5,641 bases of DNA from assembly GCA_003567095.1 (NCBI GenBank), contig PXAQ01000211.1, positions 1-5,641 on the forward strand. The letters run 5' to 3'. A model generated the notes under the pieces. The model ran no database searches. It saw only the letters and a list, made by a program, of their open reading frames with translations, and had not been told where the DNA came from. Origin of the DNA: Phycisphaerae bacterium. GTDB lineage: Bacteria > Planctomycetota > Phycisphaerae > Sedimentisphaerales > Anaerohalosphaeraceae. Both the position numbers and the translations under genes were made by a program. Positions 1 to 5,327 of the stretch are shown here, one piece after another; position 1 is the stretch's first letter; each line of letters starts with the position of its first letter.

Positions 1-622
1 GCTGCTCTAGCTGTTCGAATTGTTCCAGGCGGCTCTTGGGCAGCGTGGTGTAAATCAGCAGAAACTCTTTGCGATAGGCATAGATGCCCAGATGACGCCG
101 ATACACATCCAACGGCCCGATGCCCGCGCGGTTACGGTCATACGGAATCGCCAGTCGCGAAAAATACAACGCGTAGCCCTTTTCGTCGGTCACACACTTG
201 ACAATATTAGGATTGGCAATGTCCTGTGCCGTATCAAACGGCGCCAGCAGCGTGGCCATCTTGGCCTCCGGGTGCTCGGCCAGCAAGGCGGCCGTCTGAT
301 CGATATACTCCGGCTCAACCTCCGGCTCATCAGCCTGCAGATTGATGACAACATCGCAATCCCGCCCGGCGGCGGCCTCAGCCACCCGGTCGGTGCCGCT
401 CTGGTGCTCGGCGCCGGTCATCACGCAGAGCGCCCCGAACTGCCGGCAGGCCTCCAGCACCTGCTCGTGGTCGGTGGCAATCAGCACCTCGCTGACACGC
501 CGCGCCTGCAGCGCACGTTCATAGGTGTGCTGTACAAGATATTTCCCTGTCTCTTTCGCAAGAACTTTGCCTCCCATCCGGCTTGATCCGTAACGGGCGG
601 GGATGACCACGATTGTTTTCAC
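1..622 (-). CDS. kdsB: 3-deoxy-manno-octulosonate cytidylyltransferase, 5' part (cut by window edge)
   Basis: Activates KDO by transferring CMP from CTP, giving CMP-KDO for lipid A/LPS core synthesis in the cytoplasm. The 207 visible codons match KdsB along their whole length: N-terminal nucleotide-binding motif IPARYGSSRMGGK (residues 7-19), ATD at 49-51, SGTDR at 75-79, NLQADEP at 94-100 (usual form QGDEP; the Asp binds metal), ALYFSR at 151-156, IPYDR at 159-163, and LEQFEQLEQ at the cut end. The family usually has about 245-255 residues, so roughly 40 lie beyond position 1. The start is GTG at 622-620, with AAGGA about 9 nt upstream on the minus strand; translation from there gives the expected N-terminus. 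Two motif positions differ from the usual form: GGKVL where PGKPL is typical, and QADEP for QGDEP. Both look tolerable. This is the core-genome anchor of the window and is transcribed away from the element genes. Confidence 0.94.
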   Translation of the reverse strand, partial: MKTIVVIPARYGSSRMGGKVLAKETGKYLVQHTYERALQARRVSEVLIATDHEQVLEACRQFGALCVMTGAEHQSGTDRVAEAAAGRDCDVVINLQADEPEVEPEYIDQTAALLAEHPEAKMATLLAPFDTAQDIANPNIVKCVTDEKGYALYFSRLAIPYDRNRAGIGPLDVYRRHLGIYAYRKEFLLIYTTLPKSRLEQFEQLEQ

Positions 623-697
623 TTACGCCATTCCTTGCAGCGTTTTTTCGGCTGACTGTTGAACCTTTCCAAAACATCCCGAATCCACTGCCGAAAC

Positions 698-726
698 ATC
701 ATAGGACACCGGCCTGGCCCTGTCAA
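698..726 (-). promoter_or_regulatory. Sigma70-type promoter of kdsB
   Basis: On the minus strand a perfect -35 TTGACA (726-721) is followed by a 17-nt spacer and TATGAT as -10 (703-698). Transcription would start near 691, leaving a leader of about 70 nt before the GTG at 622. This shows that the minus-strand frames between 623 and 897 are not needed as upstream coding sequence. The stretch 727-798 shows no gene I can support. Confidence 0.75.
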
Positions 727-798
727 CCTTGACTTTATGGCCGGCGCCGATGTGCGGTGAGATTTTTTTACGCCCGGCACTTTTCTTTTGACCGCTGA

Positions 799-1023
799 CG
801 GGGTACAATACCCCTTGATAATTTTTCGCAAACACCTGTCAATAAAGAAGTTACCATTTCCCCAAACGACCGTGTTGCCACTGATGACGCCAAACATTTC
901 AAAAACGATGACAATATCACCCGTCTGATCGAGGTCTGGCCGACACTGCCGGACAATATCAAACAGGCCATTTTATCGCTGGCCGGATGTGGTACAATCA
1001 GTACAGAAAGGGGTAACAGATGA
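799..1023 (+). pseudogene. 5'-truncated gene fragment: C-terminal tail of a larger protein, possibly an integrase
   Basis: The frame runs from just after an in-frame TGA (796-798) to TGA at 1021-1023, giving 74 codons with no ATG, GTG or TTG, so the gene lacks its start. Its last third reads LIEVWPTLPDNIKQAILSLA (925-984). This amphipathic W-P-T-L-P segment is one I associate with C-terminal tails of planctomycete mobile-element proteins, including tyrosine recombinases; that link is recalled, not searched. No catalytic residues are present. The stop overlaps the next start by 4 bp (ATGA, 1020-1023), which suggests the two genes were once translated together. It may be a remnant left by a deletion or recombination event, or the 3' part of a gene split by integration. 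Use of a rare start such as ATT at 856 or CTG at 925 cannot be excluded. Confidence 0.5.
800..814. repeat. Perfect palindrome GGGGTA-CAA-TACCCC
   Basis: Two 6-bp arms, GGGGTA (800-805) and TACCCC (809-814), are exact reverse complements around a 3-bp centre. The palindrome lies where the start-less reading frame 799-1023 opens and about 75 bp upstream of the kdsB promoter. It could be an operator, a recombination core or the scar of a junction. TACAAT inside it resembles a -10 box, but no -35 at proper spacing was found. Confidence 0.55.
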
Positions 1024-1322
1024 GCAAGAAAAAGACAAAACAGAACTGGAAACACCTTCTGAACGCATTCGGCTGGATGAAGCTCCGGCATATGGAGAAC
1101 CACCAGCCCAACCTGATGAAGTACCTCAAAGACAGGAACGAGCTGGAGAGCTACATCCTGCAAGTCCAGGAGGACGCGACCGACTACCTGAGACAGGCGA
1201 CCGACGCGGGCGAGGACGAACAGGTGATCAACGAAATAATCCGGGATACGTGGATAAGTCGGCCCGACGTGGCAGACCCAAAGCAACAAAGCCTGTTTCC
1301 CGAAGAAGAGGAAGAAGAATAG
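1020..1322 (+). CDS. Small acidic-tailed protein, weakly TnpV-like, function unknown
   Basis: 100 aa starting at ATG 1020, with GAAAGGGG 7-14 nt upstream and a 4-bp ATGA overlap with the preceding frame. An extended -10-like TGGTACAAT at 990-998 could give it its own start of transcription, but no -35 is clear. The protein is basic at the N-terminus (KKKTKQ), then mostly helical: HMENHQPNLMKYLKDRNELESYI (about residues 22-45), DATDYLRQATDAG (about 51-63) and a segment ending IIRDTW. It closes with SLFPEEEEEE, a short acidic run. The spacing of the HLxxxxPxxxxxL and LxxYLxxxxxxAxxYL segments recalls TnpV-type small proteins of mobile elements, but similarity is too weak to name it. No catalytic motif, membrane segment or signal peptide is visible. 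Overlapping longer frames on both strands have the low-complexity composition of shadows. Confidence 0.72.
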   Translation: MSKKKTKQNWKHLLNAFGWMKLRHMENHQPNLMKYLKDRNELESYILQVQEDATDYLRQATDAGEDEQVINEIIRDTWISRPDVADPKQQSLFPEEEEEE

Positions 1323-1324
1323 AC

Positions 1325-1356
1325 GTGTCCGGCTGGACACGCTGGCCGATGCCAGT
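1325..1356. repeat. Two adjacent perfect hairpins after the 100-aa gene
   Basis: GTGTCC-ggct-GGACAC (1325-1340) is directly followed by CTGGC-cgat-GCCAG (1342-1355). A third, overlapping inverted repeat, AGTTA-gaat-TAACT, occupies 1354-1367. They begin 2 nt after the TAG of the upstream gene, so they could end or protect its transcript, although no T-run follows. They also cover the -35/-10 region of the promoter at 1334-1362, so they could instead be operator sites. Confidence 0.5.
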
Positions 1357-1362
1357 TAGAAT
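1334..1362 (+). promoter_or_regulatory. Sigma70-type promoter feeding the structured leader and the 277-aa gene
   Basis: TGGACA (1334-1339, five of six consensus bases) and TAGAAT (1357-1362, five of six) are separated by exactly 17 bp. The predicted start near 1369-1371 falls at the first base pair of the folded region starting at 1372, which supports both calls. Confidence 0.6.
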
Positions 1363-1369
1363 TAACTAA

Positions 1370-1533
1370 ACGGGGCGACCTCTGGCCGGGGGTCGAATGC
1401 GTCCTGTTTCGGCGGCCTTTGCTTATCCTCAGCCGCTGCGACGGGACGCAGCCCCAAAATAATCTTTGGCGCGGGATAGGGAGCGCACCCGAAAGCCGGG
1501 AAAGTCCACCGGTTGCCCGCGCATAATTTTGGA
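1370..1533 (+). ncRNA. Candidate structured RNA or 5' leader with two multi-helix domains
   Basis: Hand folding gives two compact domains. Domain A: closing helix GGGGC (1372-1376) with GCCCC (1451-1455); inside it a hairpin GACCTC (1377-1382) with GGGGTC (1389-1394), and an arm GCGTCCTGT (1399-1407) with ACGGGACGC (1441-1449) topped by CGGCGGC (1410-1416) with GCCGCTG (1432-1438). Domain B: CCAAAAT (1454-1460) with ATTTTGG (1526-1532), then GCGCGGG (1469-1475) with CCCGCGC (1516-1522), enclosing GGG/CCC (1479-1490) and AGCCGG (1494-1499) with CCGGTT (1509-1514). Domain B begins where domain A ends; the two closing helices compete for two C residues or stack. No start-to-stop frame here looks coding. 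I do not recognise a known riboswitch, tmRNA, RNase P or intron class. No strong terminator follows, so it may be the leader of the gene at 1554, or be processed from it. Structured single-stranded DNA is another possibility. Confidence 0.5.
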
Positions 1534-1553
1534 CTGGCAAAAGGACTATGCCG

Positions 1554-2387
1554 ATGTTGAACGACCTTCTAAACGTCAGAGAGCTTTTTCAAAAGAACCA
1601 AAAACGCGATGTTGTGCAGGGGGGACTGCCCAAAGCGATGATTGATTCGCTTTTGAGGGCAACAAGAAAAGCCAATCAGCTAAATGACAAGGAGATTTTT
1701 TACGCCCTTTTAAGGGCGATCGACCTGCTCGATATGGCCTGCGACGCGGTTGATTCCGGCCAAAGATCGTTTGTGGCAGAAATTGGCTTTTTGGCCGAAA
1801 TCGACCGGGTAATTTCCGCACTGGAAAACGTCCCGCTTATTAAATCTGCGATTTCTGGTCAGCAAGAGGATGTCGTATCCGCAAGAATCGTAAAGGGCAA
1901 GGAGTTTTGGGTTTTTCACTATAAGGGCGGCAAGGCTTCCGTTGATTCAAATTTGATTGGGCTTAAGTTTCTTGAGATGCTGCTGCGGAATCGATATAAG
2001 GCCTTTACCTACAAAGATATGCGTATAAAGGCCGGGACCATCGGAGAAGAGGAAGGAGCGTACAGACCCATCGACCAGATTGAACGTGAAACAATTGACA
2101 ACCTGACCCCAGAAAAGATTGACGATGCACTAAGTACCATTGAAGACCCAGTTGAGAGAGCAGAGGAAAAAGAGAAGATCGAGGAAACGCTCCGCAACAG
2201 CAAGGACATCAAGGGGCGCATCAAAAACAGCGACTTTAAGCATTACAAATCTGTCCGGGAAGCAATTGAGGTCGTCTATAAACGCATTGAATCGCAATGC
2301 GAGCCACTGCATAGCCACTTGAGACAATGGATTGTTGAGTATTCCCGCTATTCGCCTGACAGTGAAATTATTTGGGAATTTGAATAA
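1554..2387 (+). CDS. 277-aa protein of unknown function with a winged-helix-like segment
   Basis: ATG at 1554 is preferred over ATG at 1548 because AAGGA (1541-1545) lies 8 nt before the former and only 2 nt before the latter. The N-terminal 100 residues are predicted helical, without a recognised motif. Around residues 115-150 a segment with W119 (KGKEFWVFHYKGGK, then LIGLKFLEMLLRN) follows a pattern I recall from C-terminal domains of many uncharacterised bacterial proteins: a strand pair around a conserved W, then a helix with G-x-x-x-L-x-x-L-L. The remainder also matches that pattern: a charged, coiled-coil-like stretch (about 175-225, rich in E and K), a helix SVREAIEVVYKRIE, and a terminus YSRYSPDSEIIWEFE. 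This is family recollection, not a search. The role may be regulatory or DNA-binding. It follows the structured leader and is separated from the replication operon by the CCGTTA array. Its codons are more A/T-rich at third positions than those of kdsB, consistent with foreign origin. Confidence 0.85.
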   Translation: MLNDLLNVRELFQKNQKRDVVQGGLPKAMIDSLLRATRKANQLNDKEIFYALLRAIDLLDMACDAVDSGQRSFVAEIGFLAEIDRVISALENVPLIKSAISGQQEDVVSARIVKGKEFWVFHYKGGKASVDSNLIGLKFLEMLLRNRYKAFTYKDMRIKAGTIGEEEGAYRPIDQIERETIDNLTPEKIDDALSTIEDPVERAEEKEKIEETLRNSKDIKGRIKNSDFKHYKSVREAIEVVYKRIESQCEPLHSHLRQWIVEYSRYSPDSEIIWEFE

Positions 2388-2394
2388 AATTCTT

Positions 2395-2427
2395 TGACCG
2401 TTAGCCATTAACGGCCTGACCGTTAGC
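2395..2427. promoter_or_regulatory. Operator-like array: direct repeat TGACCGTTAGC and three alternating CCGTTA half-sites
   Basis: TGACCGTTAGC occurs twice, at 2395-2405 and 2417-2427, start-to-start 22 bp. Within the array, CCGTTA (2398-2403), its reverse complement TAACGG (2409-2414) and CCGTTA again (2420-2425) sit at exact 11-bp steps, so all three face the same side of the helix. Each neighbouring pair forms a 6-bp inverted repeat with a 5-bp centre. The array is the first intergenic sequence before the HTH gene at 2474, a typical position for binding by a repressor or excisionase-like protein. No clear -35/-10 pair could be fitted nearby. Confidence 0.55.
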
Positions 2428-2473
2428 AATACCTTACAGAGAGACAGTAGTTTTTTTGAAAGGTATAGAAAAA

Positions 2474-2671
2474 ATGCGATTGCTGACGGTTACCAAGATT
2501 GCGGACGAGCTAAAAGAGCCACCGCACCGCGTTGCCTACATTATCCAGAAGTATCGGCTTCGTCCACATTGCCGTGTAGGAATCACACGCCTTTTTAGCG
2601 AGAAGCAAATCGATTGCATCAAAAAGGGGCTATATCACATTCAAATACGGGGGTCGTCCAATGCCAGATGA
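2474..2671 (+). CDS. Small MerR/excisionase-like helix-turn-helix protein
   Basis: 65 aa from ATG 2474, with AAAGG at 2459-2463 (10 nt upstream). A TTG at 2456 would add six residues but has no ribosome binding site of its own. Nearly the whole protein is one MerR-type N-terminal domain: LLTVTKIADELKEPPHRVAYIIQKY (helix-turn-helix, residues 3-27), then a wing containing G-I-T-R-L-F-S (about 37-43), then helix EKQIDCIKKGL. Such single-domain proteins act as excisionases, recombination directionality factors or repressors in mobile elements. It lacks the effector-binding C-terminus of true MerR regulators. It is first in the operon behind the CCGTTA array, so autoregulation is plausible. Its end overlaps the next gene by 11 bp. 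Confidence 0.82.
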   Translation: MRLLTVTKIADELKEPPHRVAYIIQKYRLRPHCRVGITRLFSEKQIDCIKKGLYHIQIRGSSNAR

Positions 2672-2978
2672 CACCCCCTTGCTGCTCACCACCCGTGATG
2701 TCTGCCAGCGGCTGAATATCAGCCGGACGACGCTGCACCAGATCAGGCACACCGGAGCGTTCGCGCCGACGGTTCACAAACTGGCCGGTAAACTGCTTGT
2801 CCGTGCCGATGAACTGGAACAGTGGGTTGAGGCCGGACTGCCGCACCGGAACGAATGGCGGAACGAAAAGCGCATACGAATGGATAAAAATGCGCATAAA
2901 AAGGATGTTGCCGATGCTGAATTAAAGACGGCGGCGGGGGATTTTTCGCATCTGGAACTGCGTGGGGGGCGGAAGTGA
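2661..2978 (+). CDS. AlpA/excisionase-like helix-turn-helix protein
   Basis: 105 aa from ATG 2661. The first 60 residues form an HTH_17/AlpA-type domain: LLTTRDVCQRLNISRTTLHQ (about 7-26) is the helix-turn-helix, and HKLAGKLLVRADELEQWVEAGLP is the wing and closing helix, with the usual R-x-D-E-L-x-x-W ending. The remaining 45 residues are charged and of no recognised fold. Members of this family are prophage or satellite transcription factors and excisionases that bind near integrase promoters or att sites. It starts inside the previous gene (11-bp overlap) and its TGA overlaps the GTG start of the initiator gene by 4 bp, so translation is probably coupled. Two different small HTH proteins in tandem suggest a two-component control of replication or excision; that is inference. 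Confidence 0.86.
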   Translation: MPDDTPLLLTTRDVCQRLNISRTTLHQIRHTGAFAPTVHKLAGKLLVRADELEQWVEAGLPHRNEWRNEKRIRMDKNAHKKDVADAELKTAAGDFSHLELRGGRK

Positions 2979-3496
2979 TACCGATTGACCGCTATAGTTA
3001 TTTCCCGGTTCTGGAATACCTGCCGCTTTCGAATTGCGAACGTAAGGTTTATTCTTTGGTTTTGACGTTCGCAGGCAAGGGAGAACGCACCGGCAAAGGG
3101 CTTTGTCTGTCAAACGCCAAGATCGGCCAAGCGATTAACCGTTCAGGACACACCGTTAAAAAAGCAATCACCACTTTGCGACAAAAAGGGCTGATTGTCG
3201 CCGACAAGGAAAAGAGCCGACACCGGATAATTTGGCCGGGAAACCCCGAACCCTACTTGACCACCCTGAACGGTCAAGTAAACGATATTCTACTTGACCA
3301 TTTTCGAAATCTACTTGACCAGTATAGTGGTCACTTACTTGACCGCCCTGGATGGTCAACAGAAGGAAGGAAGGAAAAGAAAAAGGAAATTTTTTCTTTT
3401 GCCGGTGCGGATGCCGATGCGGATGCCATTTTTAGTAAGCTGGGGATTTCGTCGGAAACGAAGGCAAAACTTAATCAGGAGGGTTGGGCGGTATGA
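2975..3496 (+). CDS. Winged-helix replication initiator carrying internal iterons
   Basis: 173 aa from GTG 2975, overlapping the upstream TGA by 4 bp; GGGGGGCGGAA just upstream is the likely ribosome binding site. Residues 15-88 form a winged-helix domain of the HTH_36 / phage replication-protein type: LSNAKIGQAINRSGHTVKKA (45-64) and ITTLRQKGLIVADKE (65-79). Residues 94-128 are a linker encoded by the TACTTGACC repeats and containing three L-L-D units. Residues 129-140 are a basic run (GRKEKKKEIF) from a purine-only stretch, followed by ADADADA and a short helix. The layout recalls lambda O: an N-terminal DNA-binding domain with origin repeats inside its own gene. The gene is followed, with 4-bp overlap, by the primase-helicase it would recruit. 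It could instead be only a regulator, but repeats plus neighbour make replication initiation the best call. Confidence 0.82.
   Translation: MIPIDRYSYFPVLEYLPLSNCERKVYSLVLTFAGKGERTGKGLCLSNAKIGQAINRSGHTVKKAITTLRQKGLIVADKEKSRHRIIWPGNPEPYLTTLNGQVNDILLDHFRNLLDQYSGHLLDRPGWSTEGRKEKKKEIFSFAGADADADAIFSKLGISSETKAKLNQEGWAV
3254..3344. repeat. Iteron array TACTTGACC (four direct, one inverted)
   Basis: Exact copies of the 9-mer TACTTGACC lie at 3254-3262, 3291-3299, 3312-3320 and 3336-3344; its exact reverse complement GGTCAAGTA is at 3272-3280. Partial inverted copies occur at 3328-3333 (TGGTCA) and 3354-3359 (GGTCAA). Copy 1 and the inverted copy form a 9-bp palindrome with a 9-nt centre. Direct copies 2-4 are spaced 21 and 24 bp. 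Copy 1 is read as Y-L-T while copies 2-4 are read in another frame as L-L-D, so the sequence is kept at DNA level and not as a protein repeat. Such repeats are binding sites for initiator proteins. Confidence 0.78.
3361..3400. repeat. Purine-only tract and AT-rich inverted repeat next to the iterons
   Basis: Positions 3361-3389 are all A or G on the plus strand, and 3390-3400 are T-rich. AAAAGAAAAA (3375-3384) is the exact reverse complement of TTTTTCTTTT (3391-3400). An easily melted segment flanking iterons is the standard setting of a DNA unwinding element. Confidence 0.6.
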
Positions 3497-5322
3497 TGGA
3501 TGTTGTCGAATCCAAAAAGAAAGACCGGGCGGCTTTGGTTGCCGAACTCGAAAAGGCCGGGGCGGTGTTCAAGGGCAATAAGACTAAATGCCCGTATCAC
3601 GAAGACAACAGGCCCAGCGCGGGGGTATTCGAACGCAAGGAAAACAAGGGCTGGTTCTTCAATTGCCTGGGTTGCGATGCACAGGGCGACTATTGGGATA
3701 TACTGGCGCGCAATCGGGGCGAATCGGTTAAGGCCGTATTATCAGAGGCACGGGCGAAAACAGGTACGCCGAAAAGGGGCGACAATCGCCACAGGACGCC
3801 GAACACACCCCGACCCACCCCACAGGCCGGACAGAAGCCGTTCGGCGATTTAGAGGGCATTTACGGCGGCCTGCGGGCAAAGCACGGCGGCAAGCTGGAA
3901 GCCTTGCACGAATATCATCACAGCACCGGCGAACACAATCAGTATGTTATCCGCTGGCGAAATGCTGACGGCGACAAGGCGATTCGACCGGCGGTTGAAA
4001 CGGCGGCAGGCGTTGAAATGCGTTTTTCAGAAAATCGGACACCGTATCGGCTGCCAATGCTGGTGGACGAAAAGACGGTTATTGTTCTGGAAGGCGAACT
4101 CAAAGCGGATATTTTGGCCAAGTACGGTTTTCCCACCACCACGAGCGCAGGCGGGTCAAAGGCGGCAAATAAAACCGACTGGCGACCCCTTGCCGGAAAA
4201 AACATCATTATCTGGCCGGATTATGACGCACCGGGCAGGCAATACGCTGACGACGTTCGGCAGATTCTTGAAGGGCTGGGCTGCAAGATCAAGACAATCG
4301 ACCCGGCACGGCTGGACTTGATCGAAAAAGAAGATGCTGCCGATTATGTTCAGCAACTCGAGAACGCCGGATACAGCGAAGCGGAAATCAAAGAGAATCT
4401 GACGGAGGTTTTCAAGAACAAAACCACCACCACCGGCCCGGCGGCGGAGTTGGATTCCTACTTTAGCGAAATCATTGCCGGGCGGTTTTGCAATATCGAT
4501 ACCGGCCACAAGGTTCTTGACGGTCTGATTCAGATTATGCCCGAAAGCCTGAACGTTGTCTGCGGAAGCCCGGGCGCAAGCAAAACTTTGATGATGCTGC
4601 AATGGCTGGCGTACCTGATTGAACAGAAAATCCGGGCGGCCTGTCTGATGCTTGAACGCAAGCGGTCGTTTCACCTGGCACGGGCACTTGCACAGCGGGC
4701 GGGTATTGCGAATCTGACACAGATAAAATGGGTGCGGGCAAACCCTGATCTGACACGGCAGGCAAAAGATGAACACCGGGACTTTATCGACCTGATCGGG
4801 CGGGCGATCTGGACTTCTCCGGATAAGCAAATGACACAGGCCGAAATTATCGACTGGGCGCAACAGCGGGCGGATACCGGCCACCGGCTGATTCTCATTG
4901 ACCCGGCCACACTTGCGGGGCGGACAGATGAGCCGTACAAGGCAGACGAAACATTCGTGCAGGGGTTGAAGGCCGTTGCGGATTCGGCAAAGGCAGCGAT
5001 TGTTTTAGTTTTACACCCGGTCAAAGGGCAGGCGGTTGCGCCTGATCTGTCAAGTGTTTCGGGCGGGGCGGTCTATCAGCGGGCGGCAGATACTGCGCTT
5101 TGGCTGCTGCACCACGACAGCAAGAAATCAAACGTTTTAATTGCTGACGGCTATTCGGCCACAGAGGAAATCGAACACAATAGAACCCTGATTATTTTGA
5201 AAAGCAGGGACGGAGCGGGGACGAATAGCCGAATCGCTTTTGACTTTTCATCGGACGACCTGAAGCTGTACGAAAGCGGATTGATATTGAAAAAGAAACG
5301 TAAACTTGATTTCGAGGATTAG
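3493..5322 (+). CDS. Primase-helicase (CHC2-like zinc finger, TOPRIM, RecA-like ATPase)
   Basis: 609 aa. ATG 3493 is chosen because AGGAGG (3477-3482) lies 10 nt upstream and the start overlaps the initiator stop as ATGA; a TTG at 3484 is too close to that site. Domains in order: zinc finger with C33-P-Y-H36 and C58-L-G-C61; TOPRIM with VLEGELKAD (E200, E202) and WPDYDAPG (D243, D245), the metal-binding acidic residues of primases; RecA/DnaB-like motor (about 330-590) with P-loop GSPGASKT (358-365, K364), Walker B LILIDP (D470), LVLHPVK (H508, K511) and SVSGGAVYQRAADTALWL, the equivalent of the conserved G-S-x-x-x-x-x-x-A-D motif in AAA_25 proteins. It would lay primers and unwind DNA at the element's own origin. 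The P-loop has Ser where Gly usually precedes Lys. The C-terminus is basic (KKKRK). Length and order fit phage and satellite primase-helicases, not host DnaG plus DnaB. Confidence 0.93.
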   Translation: MMDVVESKKKDRAALVAELEKAGAVFKGNKTKCPYHEDNRPSAGVFERKENKGWFFNCLGCDAQGDYWDILARNRGESVKAVLSEARAKTGTPKRGDNRHRTPNTPRPTPQAGQKPFGDLEGIYGGLRAKHGGKLEALHEYHHSTGEHNQYVIRWRNADGDKAIRPAVETAAGVEMRFSENRTPYRLPMLVDEKTVIVLEGELKADILAKYGFPTTTSAGGSKAANKTDWRPLAGKNIIIWPDYDAPGRQYADDVRQILEGLGCKIKTIDPARLDLIEKEDAADYVQQLENAGYSEAEIKENLTEVFKNKTTTTGPAAELDSYFSEIIAGRFCNIDTGHKVLDGLIQIMPESLNVVCGSPGASKTLMMLQWLAYLIEQKIRAACLMLERKRSFHLARALAQRAGIANLTQIKWVRANPDLTRQAKDEHRDFIDLIGRAIWTSPDKQMTQAEIIDWAQQRADTGHRLILIDPATLAGRTDEPYKADETFVQGLKAVADSAKAAIVLVLHPVKGQAVAPDLSSVSGGAVYQRAADTALWLLHHDSKKSNVLIADGYSATEEIEHNRTLIILKSRDGAGTNSRIAFDFSSDDLKLYESGLILKKKRKLDFED

Positions 5323-5327
5323 CAACT

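Larger units (their letters stand above)
3254..3400. other. Putative origin of replication within the initiator gene
   Basis: The iteron array and the adjoining AT/purine-rich tract together have the architecture of a lambda-type origin: initiator-binding repeats beside an unwinding region, inside the initiator gene and just upstream of the primase-helicase gene. Inference from arrangement; no replication data are available. Confidence 0.6.

Noticed and set aside
20..586. Plus-strand frame of 188 codons over the kdsB region
   Set aside because: It is the antisense shadow of kdsB, whose family motifs on the minus strand are clear along the whole stretch.
619..897. Minus-strand frames ending at the kdsB start, one overlapping it as GTGA
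   Set aside because: Their sequences look random, they contain the kdsB promoter and leader, and the plus-strand tail 799-1023 covers part of the same DNA with more protein-like content.
768..1340. Minus-strand frame of 190 codons
   Set aside because: Antisense to the 799-1023 tail and to the gene at 1020-1322, with no recognisable motif or ribosome binding site.
1372..1400. Possible tmRNA or tRNA-like start (GGGGC... and GGTCGAATGC)
   Set aside because: No acceptor-stem partner with CCA, no tag reading frame and no T-arm pairing in the correct geometry.
1493..1508. Resemblance of GGGAAAGTCCACC to the conserved GGAAAGTCC of RNase P RNA
   Set aside because: The matching downstream P4 strand (ACAGAA type) and the other conserved parts are missing, and the region is too short.
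3254..3344. CRISPR-like array
   Set aside because: The repeats are 9 bp, irregularly spaced, one is inverted, and they lie inside a coding gene; they fit iterons.
3403..3430. Tandem GATGCC/GATGCG units encoding ADADADA
   Set aside because: Only about three to four short degenerate units; likely simple low-complexity linker coding, not a regulatory repeat or VNTR.
4156..4884. Minus-strand frame of 242 codons
   Set aside because: Antisense shadow of the primase-helicase, which has all expected motifs on the plus strand.
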